DNA of 64,000 nucleotides from JBBSEZ01 sp038239195 (GCA_038239195.1 JBBSEZ010000002.1:1-64000), one strand, 5' to 3'; positions 42,549 through 51,176 are shown, counted from the stretch's first letter. Numbers and translations: made by a program. Notes: generated from the letters alone by a model not told the origin.

Positions 42549-42992
42549 ATGACGTTTGATCCTTCGCCGGCGCAGCCCTTGCCCCCGGTGCGCTGCCGCG
42601 GCATCCGCGGGGCGACGTTCGTGCCCGAAGACACGCCCGCGGCGATCTGGTCGGCGACGCGCGAGCTGCTGGCCGCACTCGCCGAGGCCAACGGCATCGC
42701 CACCGAGGACATTGCCAGCGCCTTCTTCACCACCACGCCCGACCTGCGCTCCGCCTTCCCCGCGCGCGCCGCGCGCGAACTGGGCTGGGCCGACGTGCCG
42801 CTGCTGGGGGCCACCGAGATGGACCAGCCCACGGCGCCACGGCGCTGCATCCGCGTGCTGCTGCACTGGAACACGGCCCGCCGCCAGGACGAGATCGTCC
42901 ACGTCTACCTGCGCGGCTCCGACGTCATGCGCGCCCAGGACCCGCCGAGCCACCTGGCGGGCGGCCCGCCGGTGAGCGAAAAGCCGGGCTGA
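42549..42992 (+). CDS. aroH: AroH-type monofunctional chorismate mutase
   Basis: 147 residues with the trimeric AroH fold: CRGIRGATFV (binding Arg), FFTTTPDLRSAFPARAARE, PLLGATEMD and the late CIRVLLHWNT. It converts chorismate to prephenate for Phe and Tyr synthesis. Typical AroH length is about 120, so it carries a short N-terminal and a Pro-rich C-terminal extension. GGGAGCAGC precedes the ATG. It ends 7 bp before the stop of the convergent beta-propeller gene. Confidence 0.9.
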   Translation: MTFDPSPAQPLPPVRCRGIRGATFVPEDTPAAIWSATRELLAALAEANGIATEDIASAFFTTTPDLRSAFPARAARELGWADVPLLGATEMDQPTAPRRCIRVLLHWNTARRQDEIVHVYLRGSDVMRAQDPPSHLAGGPPVSEKPG

Positions 42993-42999
42993 CAGGGGC

Positions 43000-43914
43000 T
43001 CAGCGCAGCGGCCTGCCCTTCAGGGGAACGCCGTTCGTGTCCAGCACCTGGAAGTGATGGATGCCGGACGGGCGGGCGTTGGTGTACGTCCACGCGAGCT
43101 TCTTGTCGCGCGTGACCTCGAGGAGCTTGATCTGCCCCGCGACGGCGTGGTGACTGGTGACGACGGTATTGCCGTTGGGCAGGCGCTGCACGCCGCAAGC
43201 GTCGTTGATCGGCTTGCCCGGCAGGTCGTCGTTGCTCAGCTTCCACACCGTGTTGCCCTTGCGGTCTACCTCGATCACCAGGTTGCCCAGGGTGCAGCCG
43301 ATCAGGGTGTTGCCGTCGTCCAGCCGGATGGCGGTGAAGGGCCAGTGCGGCGTCTTCGCCTCCCAGACGACCTTGCCCCCCGGGGCGTACTCGCGCACCA
43401 CCTTGTCGAGCAACTGGGGCACGAGGTAGTTGCCGTTGGCCAGCTTGCGCGCCATGCGCGTCTGCAAGTGGTGGTCGCGCGTCTGGGCTTGCAGCAGAAC
43501 CTCCACCACGATCTTGCCCTTGCGATCGATCTCCACCAGGCGGGGCCGGTTGCCCGCCTCGGTCAGCAGGACGTTGCCGTTCTCCAGAGGCTGAACGGTG
43601 TTGACCTCCGACTGGGTGCCCTTGAATTCGAACAGCATCTTGCCGGCGCGCGTGACCTCGACCGCTGCCCCGCCGGGGTAGCGCTTGCCCTTGCCGAGGG
43701 CCAGCAGAACGTTCCCCCCGGGCAGCACCCAGCCATCGCGCGAGGAGTGCGGGTACGTCCAGGTCGCCTTGCCGGTGCCATCGACGAGATAGGTCTCTCC
43801 CCCACAGGCCAGGAACGAGTGCGTTATTTTCGCCTTCGGCGCCTCCGCCGGGGTGGCGGCCAGACAGGCGAACGTCACCGCAATGGTCGAGAGGGCCTGG
43901 AGTGTTCGGATCAT
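43000..43914 (-). CDS. Secreted beta-propeller (PQQ/NHL-like repeat) protein
   Basis: 304 residues. N-terminal signal peptide (about 1-24), then six or more blade-like repeats with the pattern L-x-x-GN-V/T-L-L/I ... G-K-x-V-W (for example GGNVLLALGKG, NGNVLLTEAGN, DGNTLIGCTLGN, NGNTVVTSHH). No PQQ-enzyme catalytic residues seen, so probably binding or structural. Periplasmic. A similar family is common in planctomycetes. Confidence 0.85.
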   Translation of the reverse strand: MIRTLQALSTIAVTFACLAATPAEAPKAKITHSFLACGGETYLVDGTGKATWTYPHSSRDGWVLPGGNVLLALGKGKRYPGGAAVEVTRAGKMLFEFKGTQSEVNTVQPLENGNVLLTEAGNRPRLVEIDRKGKIVVEVLLQAQTRDHHLQTRMARKLANGNYLVPQLLDKVVREYAPGGKVVWEAKTPHWPFTAIRLDDGNTLIGCTLGNLVIEVDRKGNTVWKLSNDDLPGKPINDACGVQRLPNGNTVVTSHHAVAGQIKLLEVTRDKKLAWTYTNARPSGIHHFQVLDTNGVPLKGRPLR

Positions 43915-44054
43915 GGTTCGTCTCGTCGGCCGGGAGGAGAGGTTCGCAGCGCCCCATTCCGGCGCGTCTGCCAGGGGGCGCCGTCTTCCTTCGGATTCTA
44001 TCGATCTGCGCGGCGGCGCGCAGACGGCCGACGTTGGCGCTACCTCCCGGTCAA

Positions 44055-44127
44055 GGCGAGCGGGAGGACTTGGTTTGTTGTAGGACGGCTCTCCCGAGCC
44101 GTCCTACAGGGAGGCCTTTTCCTGCTG
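44055..44127 (+). repeat. MITE-like palindromic repeat, copy C (short form)
   Basis: 73 bp: GGCGAGCGGGAGGACTTGG...TGTAGGACGGCTCTCCCGAGCCGTCCTACA...TTTTCCTGCTGG. It keeps both ends but only one of the two internal hairpins. It overlaps the 3' end of the SagB-type gene and provides its last codons and stop. Confidence 0.78.
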
Positions 44128-45780
44128 GTCCAAGTGGGCATACGGCGCGAGGGTGCGCAAGCGCCGGTCCTCGACCGGCCCGCCCACAGTGAAGTGATAC
44201 AGGTCTTGCCACTCGTCCCCCGCCAGGCCCAGGAGCCGATGGAAGACGTCGTCGAAGTAGCAGCCGATGCCGGTGCCGCGCACGCCGGCCGCCTCCGCCT
44301 CCAGGTAGAGAACGTGCCCCAGCACGCCCGCCTCCCAAAACAGCCGCCGATACCACCACGCGCCGCGCGTGCGGATCGTGGCGCCGAACGCGGCGATCAT
44401 GCCGAGGCTGAACGCCCCGTCCGCCGCGACGTCCTGGTGGCAGCTTCCCACCCGGGCAGTCTCTCGATAGTCGCCCTCCTCCAGGAGGTAGAGCCGCAGG
44501 TGTTCGGGGCAGCCGTTGGGCCGGCGCCACAGAAACGTGGATCGACAGGCCGCCTTCAGTTGTTCGTGAACCGCGGGCGAGCGCTCGAACAGGTACAGGC
44601 CCGGCGCCAGCCCGCCGACGCGATGGACGAAGAGGGCGGCGTGAACGAGCGGTGCCCACGGCAAGCAATCCCATGGAGCGAGGCCGTCCCGCGGCAGGAG
44701 ATGGTCGAGCATGCGATAGAACGCGGCGTTGTCGAGGGAAGTGCGGCCATCGAGGGCGAGGCAGCTGCGGCGCTGGCGGATCAACGTCGCCGCGGGGACG
44801 GTGGGCGATGCGGGCTGTAACGGCGGCAAGGCAGGCGCCGGCGCTGGGAGCTCCCTCTCGCGGGCGGGCGCCCACGTCGCCTCCTCCACGCGGTCGATCG
44901 CCTCCCAGTGGACGTGGCTGGGGCTGAGTCGGTTGGCGCTGCCGAGCCAGGGATTGGTAGCGGGCGCGGGAAGGCGAAGCAGTGAAGTCAGGGGCGACGG
45001 CCCAACGAGGACGAGCGCGGCGGGACGTTCGCGGTCCAGCGCGGGGACTTCCGCGAAGCCGGCGCGGTCGAGGCCTAGCCAGGCAGCCACGGCGTCGTCG
45101 CCGAGGTGGTCGAGCAGCTGGGCCGACCAGCCGAGCGTCGCCGCAGCGTAGCGAACGGCGGCGAGAGCGTGGCCCACGTCGTGCTGGCAGTAGCGGTAGG
45201 CCCTGGCGCCATACTTCCACGCCTCGCGCCAGAGGATCGACGACAGCCCGATCAGGAACGATCGCGCTGGCAGCAACTCGGCAAGGCGCGCGGCCTCGTC
45301 GGCGGGGAGAGCCCAGCGCTGCTCCAGGGCGTGATCGCGGCTGACGTAATGGTAGGCGCCCGCGTCGATGCCGGGCAGGTTGGGGAGGACGGCGTAGCCC
45401 TCGGTCGGGTGGAGGTTGCCGCTGGAGGGGTTGCAGCGGAGGGCCCAGCGCGCGCCGCGAAATTCCTTCCACGCCGACAGGCCCAGCGCCAGCTCGAAAA
45501 GGATGGCGACCGAGTTGACGTCCACCCGCCGGGTCGGGACCGCGCCGGGCTCGGCGAGGTCGGCGTAGGACGTGCCCAGGGCGTCGGCCAGGAGGGGGAG
45601 GGCGACGGTGGGTGCGCCGGCGAAGGTGCGGAAGGGATCGGGCTGGTTGGCCCAGTCGAGCTGGTCCGGGGAGGGGGCGTAGCGCTGCGGGTGGTGCTTG
45701 CTGAGTCGGTGGTAGGCGAGGACCTGCTCGATGTTTTCCTCGCGGCCGGTTGGTGGCGGATCGTCGATCGAGTCTATCAC
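44104..45780 (-). CDS. SagB/ThcOx-type nitroreductase-fold oxidoreductase, two domains
   Basis: 558 residues from GTG at 45780 (GGGGAA about 6 nt upstream). Two tandem nitroreductase-like domains (about 60-300 and 330-540): the first has CNPSSGNLHPTEGY and HDVGHALAAVRYAAATLGW, the second IRQRRSCLALDG and GVRGTGIGCYFDDVFHRLLGL, matching FMN-binding SagB dehydrogenases that oxidise thiazolines/oxazolines in peptide antibiotics. No cyclodehydratase (YcaO) is adjacent, so a role in free-standing redox chemistry is possible. The long frame above 45780 includes no alternative ATG. The last residues QQEKASL and the stop lie inside repeat copy C. Confidence 0.82.
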   Translation of the reverse strand: MIDSIDDPPPTGREENIEQVLAYHRLSKHHPQRYAPSPDQLDWANQPDPFRTFAGAPTVALPLLADALGTSYADLAEPGAVPTRRVDVNSVAILFELALGLSAWKEFRGARWALRCNPSSGNLHPTEGYAVLPNLPGIDAGAYHYVSRDHALEQRWALPADEAARLAELLPARSFLIGLSSILWREAWKYGARAYRYCQHDVGHALAAVRYAAATLGWSAQLLDHLGDDAVAAWLGLDRAGFAEVPALDRERPAALVLVGPSPLTSLLRLPAPATNPWLGSANRLSPSHVHWEAIDRVEEATWAPARERELPAPAPALPPLQPASPTVPAATLIRQRRSCLALDGRTSLDNAAFYRMLDHLLPRDGLAPWDCLPWAPLVHAALFVHRVGGLAPGLYLFERSPAVHEQLKAACRSTFLWRRPNGCPEHLRLYLLEEGDYRETARVGSCHQDVAADGAFSLGMIAAFGATIRTRGAWWYRRLFWEAGVLGHVLYLEAEAAGVRGTGIGCYFDDVFHRLLGLAGDEWQDLYHFTVGGPVEDRRLRTLAPYAHLDQQEKASL

Positions 45781-46010
45781 CGCATTCCCCGCGCGAGAAG
45801 GAGGACGAAGGTCGTCTCCTTCATGATAGGGGGACGGGGCCCGGTTCGCTAGGAATGCTGAGTCGCGCGGCGTCCTAGGCCGTTCGGGTCGGGTCGGCGG
45901 GGCCAACAATAGATTGCATTGCGCGCCCGACACACACGCGACAAGCCCGAACCGACCACCTGGCGCTCGCCCGAGCCGAAGAAGATCCGGCCCAGCATTG
46001 CTGTGAACCG

Positions 46011-46577
46011 TCACGGATGGCCGACTCGCCGAAGGATCGAGTCCCAGACGTCCGCGACACCGAGCTTGGTCGCCCACTCCTGGAGGTAGGCGCGGTCAAT
46101 TTTCTCCGCCTGGATCTTGAGCACTCCGGCAATGTCGCGCAGGTGTTTCTCGGAGCCGCCTTCCTGGTAGTATTCCATCTTGCGCAGGATCACGTCTTCA
46201 GGTGATGCGAACCAGACGTCGATACTGGACGTAACTGGGATGCGGCGACCGCGTTGTCGGCGACTCCGCTCGAACTCCGACAACTTGGGAATAATGACGT
46301 CGATCTTCAACCCCGTTGCCGGGTGGAGAATGTTGAATTGGAAGCGGTTTCGGATCGCTTGACGGACAGCGTCGGGGCTGACGTAAAAGTCGGGGACTGG
46401 GAAAATCGCACAGAAATCGTCCACCCGTTCCGACGGCAAGTCGATCACGACGTCGATGTCGTTGGTAAATCGAGGTTCTTCGAATGCCCCGCTCGCCATC
46501 GATCCAGTGACCAAATCATCGATCCCCAGCTCTTCCAGGGATTTCGCCAGCAGGAGAAGCAGCTCAGAAGGCTCCAC
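46011..46577 (-). CDS. Nucleotidyltransferase-fold protein (DUF6036/AbiEii-like)
   Basis: 188 residues from GTG at 46577 (GGAGG 7 nt upstream). The nucleotidyltransferase signature is altered: VTGSMASGAFEEPRFTNDIDVVID keeps the DxD metal pair and the GS, and an acidic residue in GLKIDVII completes a likely catalytic triad. The C-terminal part (SPEDVILRKMEYYQEGGSEKHLRDIAGVL) is typical of DUF6036/AbiEii-like toxins. It overlaps the small upstream gene by 14 bp. Similar pairs are suspected toxin-antitoxin or defence modules. Confidence 0.75.
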   Translation of the reverse strand: MEPSELLLLLAKSLEELGIDDLVTGSMASGAFEEPRFTNDIDVVIDLPSERVDDFCAIFPVPDFYVSPDAVRQAIRNRFQFNILHPATGLKIDVIIPKLSEFERSRRQRGRRIPVTSSIDVWFASPEDVILRKMEYYQEGGSEKHLRDIAGVLKIQAEKIDRAYLQEWATKLGVADVWDSILRRVGHP

Positions 46578-46779
46578 GCGACATCCTCCGCGCAACCTCT
46601 CGCCGGCGCTCTTCTTCCGTCCACTCTGGATGAGTGTGGCGCACCACCGCCCCGATCATGGCGAAGGCCATCTTCCACATGCCAAAGACGATCGCCAGCC
46701 GTTCCGCGGGCGTCTTGGCTTGCAACACCGGCACCATGCAGTCGTCCATGATTTCAAACCGCGGGTTGACCGGCTTCAT
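46564..46779 (-). CDS. Small partner protein of the nucleotidyltransferase
   Basis: 71 residues from ATG at 46779 (GAGGA 5 nt upstream). All-helical, with KTPAERLAIVFGMWKMAFAMIGAVVRHTHPEWTEEERRREVARRMSRGA; the last part looks like a helix-turn ending in ARR-Ser-x-Gly. The longer frame to 46833 starts at a GTG without support. The same pattern (small helical protein followed by an overlapping nucleotidyltransferase) recurs in planctomycetes, from memory. It may be the antitoxin. Confidence 0.65.
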   Translation of the reverse strand: MKPVNPRFEIMDDCMVPVLQAKTPAERLAIVFGMWKMAFAMIGAVVRHTHPEWTEEERRREVARRMSRGAF

Positions 46780-46938
46780 GAAATCCTCGGATGATACGGG
46801 GCCCAGGCAGTGTTCGACCTTCTTCTCCCCCACGGCGACGATCCGGTGGTTCAGTTTTCTGGCCCCACGATAGCCTTCGGGCCCTTCAAGTGCCTTCGAT
46901 GGCCCGCGCGAAAGCTGGCGACGTCCAGGTGGGGAAGC

Positions 46939-49248
46939 TCACGCATTCTCCAGGCTGGCAAGCAATTGCTTGAAATCGTGGCGGCCGCGGAGCGGTTTGA
47001 GGTCGGGGTCTGTTAAGAACAACTCCAGTGTCCGGTGGCCAGCCTTCACCGCCCGACGCAAGCAGGTAATAGCCTCGGCAGGGCGACCGAGCCGGGCGTG
47101 GTAGCAGCCCATGTTATACAGCATGACGCCGCTCATCTCGCTGGCGAGCAGCACGCGGTCCGCCGTTTGGAGCATTCGTAGCGCCGTCTCGTTCTGCCCT
47201 AGTTTCGAGGCTGCGAAGGAAGCCTTTTGGTAGTGCCTTGCCTTGACGACGCCGAGCTTGAACGCCCCCGTGTACCCCTTCAGGGCAGCGTCGTAGTTCT
47301 CAAGATTGTAGTGCCACTCGGCGTAGAAGAGCCGTGCCAGTTGGTAGTCCGGGAACGCCTTCATCAGTTCCATAAGCTCTGTTGCCGCGTGGTCCGAGCC
47401 CGCGGTCGCCGCTGCGGCAATGCGCCTGAGCTTCTCACGAGGGCCTACCTTCTCGATGTCCCAAAACACGTCGCGGGCCTGTGGCCGCGTCACCCACCAC
47501 AGTACCCCGGTGAGCAACCCCAGCGCGGCCGTCCACGCTAGCGGAGGGACCACGTCGAACACGAGGCGCGCCGTGGCGAGATAAAGGCTGAACCCTTGCT
47601 GCTTCTGGGCCTCGAAGTCCAGGCCGAAGTGCTTCAGGACGGAGGACAACCCGGGCAGCAGGAAGGTCACTGCCCCGGACAGGGCCACCCAGGTCCGCTT
47701 CACCACCCTCACGTCAAGCTTCACCTCGGCCAGGGAGGCGTGGTCCTGGCGGATCGACAAGACCGCCCCATCCACCCGGCCAATTACGCGAGGGACCACG
47801 CGGAAGGTAAGCGTCAAATCACCTTGGCCGAGCCTCGCCACCACCTTCGGAGGGTGACAGTCGCAGCCGGGCAGGATCGGTTCGATCTCGATGGGAGATT
47901 CCTTATCGACGTGGAATGGTCGGCTGGTGCGTTGGTCCGTGTCCTTCTTGCTGACCTTCTCGACCATCTGTCGCGTGATGAGGACCAGAAGAGGATACAT
48001 CCGCTCGGGATTCATTTTGCTGTAATAGCGAACCGTGGCCCTTCGCGCGACCACCTGCTTCTCCTTGGCACGAGGGCTCGGGCCCTCTTTTTTCAAGGGA
48101 GCGTTCGCGGGCTCCTCTTCCTCCTCCTCGTCTAGGTCGCGCTCCGGCTCCCTCTCAAGGTCGAGATCGAGGTCGGCCTCGTCCTCTGACGGTGGCGGCT
48201 TGGCCTTGGTCTTGGTCTTGCGCGGCTTGGCGACCGTTGCGGCGGCGTCGTCGGCGTCCTCGTCGATCGTCACGACCTGACTGCCGCTGACGTCCTCTTC
48301 CTCTAGCGACAGGTCGAAGTCCGAGCCCTCACTGTCGGCCTCGTCGAGCGCGACCGCCTCCGAGCCCGACTCCTCGTCGAGGCCCGGCAGGTCGATGTTG
48401 GTCTCTTCGAAGGCGTCCTTGCCCCCCTCGGCCCCATCGAGGCCGCCGGAGAGCTCGCCCTCGGCGTCGAGCGTCAACTCGAACTCGCTGTCGCTGCCCA
48501 CCTCAGTAGCGCTATCGCCCTCGGCTTGAGCCGGGGGCGCCGCGACTGGTGGGGAGCACAGCAGATCCAGTTCGACGGGCTGCTCGGTGATAGGGAGCTG
48601 AAAGCGAACCCGTCCCTCGGGAGGTAAGGGTAACCCAAAGTAGGCTAGATGCCAGTCCTGATCCTCGGCGGGCAACCCCAGCCGCGCGAGCAGCTGGTGG
48701 ACAAGTTCGCCGATCCTCTCATCCGGCGAGACGTTCTCCAAGGTGAGCACCGTGCCGGGGAGGGACTCGACCCTGACTGCCAGCCGGCATTGGTTGGGGC
48801 TCGGCGGGGCCTGATCTGTTGCGAACGCCCCCCCAAGCCGCGTCCACACCTCCGCAGTATGAGCCGAGTCGGGTAGCCGATTCCAGGCCTGGCTCGCAAC
48901 GAGGAGGACGCCAGCACCGCTCAGGTTGTTGTACTGCCGCTCGACCTCGTGGATGTCCTCGTTCACCTCGCGGACGGTGGTCAAGTCCACGAGGAAGTAA
49001 TTTGGGTAGCGCTGCTTCTGTGCATCGTCGTTGGGCACGAGTCCGCTTGCGGCCCGTGCAGTGAACACGATCCGCATGCGATGGGTGAACAAGAGCGGTT
49101 CGCCGGGCGCCAACCCGTCTTGAGCAATGCGACCAGCTGTCACCCGAAACTTGCCAGGCAGCTCACCGCACCGTAGGTCGTCGATGAAGAAACGGCGCAC
49201 GTCGTTGAGCGTGTCGAACTCCATCGTGCTGAGCTTAACGATTCGCAT
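46939..49248 (-). CDS. Large membrane protein with acidic linker and TPR C-terminus
   Basis: 769 residues. The N-terminal 150 residues are a compact domain of unknown family (VKLSTMEFDTL...PNYFLVDLTTVREVNEDIHEVERQYNNLSG). A stretch at about 160-235 (VLTLENVSPDERIGELV, then WHLAYFGLPLPPEGRV) has the shape of a ubiquitin-like beta-grasp domain, as in YukD/EccD. Then follows a very acidic low-complexity linker (about 240-400), a beta-rich domain, two hydrophobic segments (about 525-600) and a C-terminal TPR array (about 630-765) ending in the planctomycete TPR tail DPDLKPLRGRHDF. Function unknown; not near the type VII-like locus. Confidence 0.72.
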   Translation of the reverse strand: MRIVKLSTMEFDTLNDVRRFFIDDLRCGELPGKFRVTAGRIAQDGLAPGEPLLFTHRMRIVFTARAASGLVPNDDAQKQRYPNYFLVDLTTVREVNEDIHEVERQYNNLSGAGVLLVASQAWNRLPDSAHTAEVWTRLGGAFATDQAPPSPNQCRLAVRVESLPGTVLTLENVSPDERIGELVHQLLARLGLPAEDQDWHLAYFGLPLPPEGRVRFQLPITEQPVELDLLCSPPVAAPPAQAEGDSATEVGSDSEFELTLDAEGELSGGLDGAEGGKDAFEETNIDLPGLDEESGSEAVALDEADSEGSDFDLSLEEEDVSGSQVVTIDEDADDAAATVAKPRKTKTKAKPPPSEDEADLDLDLEREPERDLDEEEEEEPANAPLKKEGPSPRAKEKQVVARRATVRYYSKMNPERMYPLLVLITRQMVEKVSKKDTDQRTSRPFHVDKESPIEIEPILPGCDCHPPKVVARLGQGDLTLTFRVVPRVIGRVDGAVLSIRQDHASLAEVKLDVRVVKRTWVALSGAVTFLLPGLSSVLKHFGLDFEAQKQQGFSLYLATARLVFDVVPPLAWTAALGLLTGVLWWVTRPQARDVFWDIEKVGPREKLRRIAAAATAGSDHAATELMELMKAFPDYQLARLFYAEWHYNLENYDAALKGYTGAFKLGVVKARHYQKASFAASKLGQNETALRMLQTADRVLLASEMSGVMLYNMGCYHARLGRPAEAITCLRRAVKAGHRTLELFLTDPDLKPLRGRHDFKQLLASLENA

Positions 49249-49333
49249 GATCGTACAGCGCGGTTATGCGCTGCCTGACGAACGGGACTCGGCGGTCGCC
49301 TTGGCAGGCAGCGGCAGGTCCGGCAGCCCCGCC

Positions 49334-49751
49334 TCACCTCAACGCAGCGGACAGGGCCGCTTGCAGTCTCAGGACTTCGGCATCGCGGATCATCCACGAG
49401 CAGTTACTCCAGACGCACTGCAAGCGCCACCCCCCGACGCTCCAGAATCGTGTGTCGCCAGAGCCGGCGAATCCGGGCGGAGATCGCGGCCTGGAGCTCA
49501 TCCGACTTTTCGTCCGGGCAGGATGCCTTGCGCCACCGCGCGAAGGCGTCGGCGACGATGTCGTGCATCGCTTCGCCGAAGGAGACGGCGCTAACCAGAG
49601 CGCGGGCGCCCTTGGCGAGCAGCGCCCCACCCACGCAGGGGAACAAGACGCGAAAACCGGGCGTGTCAGCGCCCCCCGGTCCGTGCCGGCGTCGGCAGCA
49701 GACCACGGAGAGTTCTACGGCGCGCCTACGGCCCGAGCAACTGCCTCTCGG
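49334..49751. other. Poorly coding stretch, possibly a decayed gene
   Basis: About 500 bp upstream of the 46939 gene where no frame on either strand looks convincingly coding. A minus-strand frame ends with FGEAMHDIVADAFARW and LQAAISARIRRLWRHTI, helical and gene-like, but it lacks a start and shares the region with competing frames. Base composition is less GC-rich than neighbours. A degraded gene is the likeliest explanation. Confidence 0.4.
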
Positions 49752-50003
49752 GTGCGATGCACAGATGCTCAGACAGGCCTTGGAGCGCCCAGGATCGAGC
49801 GCTATCCGCACGTCGCCCGCTGGTGCAGCCAGTACGGCCGGATCGAGCTGGGCTACGAGTGGCAGGACAAGCTATACGCGCGAGCCATCCACGAGGGCGG
49901 GCTTGCCTGGGGCGGCGAGGGACCGTATCCCACCATCGACGCCGCTCTTCGTGCCCTGGACGAGGGCATCGAGGACTTCATGGAGAAGAACGGCTGGGAA
50001 TAG
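49752..50003 (+). CDS. Small hypothetical protein (start uncertain)
   Basis: About 84 codons from a GTG at 49752. The C-terminal 65 residues (YPHVARWCSQYGRIELGYEW...GEGPYPTIDAALRALDEGIEDFMEK) look like a compact alpha/beta small protein of a type common in planctomycetes, but the N-terminus before Tyr-Pro is not conserved-looking. No ribosome-binding site is clear; the true start or a truncation is possible. The next gene begins 25 bp after the stop. Confidence 0.45.
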   Translation: MRCTDAQTGLGAPRIERYPHVARWCSQYGRIELGYEWQDKLYARAIHEGGLAWGGEGPYPTIDAALRALDEGIEDFMEKNGWE

Positions 50004-50027
50004 CTGACACGACTGGGAGATGATGCC

Positions 50028-50447
50028 GTGGCGAAAAAGCGACCGAAGCAGGGGGCCTGGTTGCCCTCCTCCCGAATATCGCACCCGGCGGCGGACGCGG
50101 CCGTCAAGGCCCAGGCCGATGCGAAGGCCAGGAAGTTCGTCGAGGAGGTCCTCAAGCCCCGGTTCGTCGAGCCGCCGCCGGAGGAGCCCCGCTTCAACTA
50201 CGTCACCGACGTCGCGCTGAAGTGGCACGGCTCGACGCTGTTCTTCGTCAAGGTCTACGCCTGCCCCGGCCCCAACGCCCTGGCGCCGAGCTTCGAAGAT
50301 CGGTTCGCCCGAATGACGCACGCCGGCGGGGGCAGGTTCGACTTGTCGTTCGTGCGGCACACGGGGCAGTGGGTCGAGTTGTATCAGGGGCAAACGGTCG
50401 AGGAGTGCCTGGAGTCGATCGAGAACGATCCGTGGTTCCAGGCATGA
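50028..50447 (+). CDS. Hypothetical protein
   Basis: 139 residues from GTG at 50028 (GGGAGA upstream). The N-terminal 35 residues are basic and helical; the rest is a mixed domain (TDVALKWHGSTLFFVKVYACP...FEDRFARMTHAGGGRFDLSFVRHTGQWVELYQG) with a WVELYQGQTVEECLESI helix. No family recognised. It seems to form a pair with the small upstream gene. Confidence 0.6.
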   Translation: MAKKRPKQGAWLPSSRISHPAADAAVKAQADAKARKFVEEVLKPRFVEPPPEEPRFNYVTDVALKWHGSTLFFVKVYACPGPNALAPSFEDRFARMTHAGGGRFDLSFVRHTGQWVELYQGQTVEECLESIENDPWFQA

Positions 50448-50554
50448 AGGCATGACGAACGCGATCTTGCTCGGCGGGGCGCAGGACCTGTCCGCGCCGG
50501 TCGGGAAGCTCGCGTCTCGAAAGCCGAGTACCTGCGCCAGACGACGCGACACCC

Positions 50555-50857
50555 TCACCTCAACATCGGCGCGTGCGACACCTCCACGCCCGACAGCCCC
50601 TCTGGAAGCCCGTCTTCCCCCGCCGCCAGCTCGCTCTGCTCCACCTCGCGCACGTGCCCGGGAAACGCCGCCTGTAGCCGCTCGACGAGCAGCCCCACGT
50701 CCTCGGCGGGCCCGCGCACCATCAGCCCTACGCGCCCGTCGGGCATGTTCCATACCTGCCCCACCAGCGTCGGCAGTCGGAGCGCCAGGTGCCGGCAGGT
50801 CGCCCGGAAGCCCACGCCCTGCACCTGCCCCGCGAAGTAGATCTGGTAGGTCGGCAT
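50555..50857 (-). CDS. acyP: Acylphosphatase
   Basis: 100 residues from ATG at 50857 (GGAGGG 7 nt upstream). The catalytic pair is in place: Arg18 in GQVQGVGFR and Asn37 in VWNMPDG, plus the family strand VRGPAEDV. It hydrolyses carboxyl-phosphate bonds of acyl phosphates. The longer frame to 50887 adds ten residues without support. A DUF1501 remnant lies just upstream. Confidence 0.92.
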   Translation of the reverse strand: MPTYQIYFAGQVQGVGFRATCRHLALRLPTLVGQVWNMPDGRVGLMVRGPAEDVGLLVERLQAAFPGHVREVEQSELAAGEDGLPEGLSGVEVSHAPMLR

Positions 50858-50912
50858 CGCCCGCCCTCCTCTGTCTCCCCTCGCCATGGCCTGCCGTCGA
50901 GGCGAGCCGCCG

Positions 50913-51110
50913 TCAGAGCACCTCGACCAACGGCCTGCCCTCGGGCATCAGATAGAAGGGCCTGCCTCCCCATCGAGCCCCTCCCGGGCCGCCGATCTTC
51001 GCCGGCCTCCCTCTCTCGCGGTTGCCCAGCACGAGCGCCTCGCCAAGCAGGCTGCGGTCGTGGGGCGCCCGAGACCAGCTGCACAGGATCGCCGCGAACT
51101 GACGGCGTAG
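50913..51110 (-). pseudogene. DUF1501 gene remnant with internal deletion
   Basis: Reading the minus strand to the stop at 50913 gives HDRSLLGEALVLGNRERG, then RPAKIGGPGG, directly joined to RPFYLMPEGRPLVEVL. The intact paralogue at 52367 reads HDRGLLGETLVMVNSEMG, RQPRIGDPRSGG and, about 60 residues later, RPFHLMPEGRPLLELL. So the fragment matches the last part of a DUF1501 protein with the middle removed. Upstream, similarity fades (FAAILCSW versus FSALLADL). It lies between acylphosphatase and desaturase. Confidence 0.75.
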
Positions 51111-51176
51111 GCCGAGAATCGAAACGCCGCTTGCCGTTCCAGAAACGCTGCCTGGCGTGCGGCGTTTGCCGGCAAA

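Noticed and set aside
40889..42992. A HerA-NurA DNA-end-processing operon
   Set aside because: The gene after HerA is chorismate mutase and no NurA-like nuclease is adjacent, so only the ATPase itself is called.
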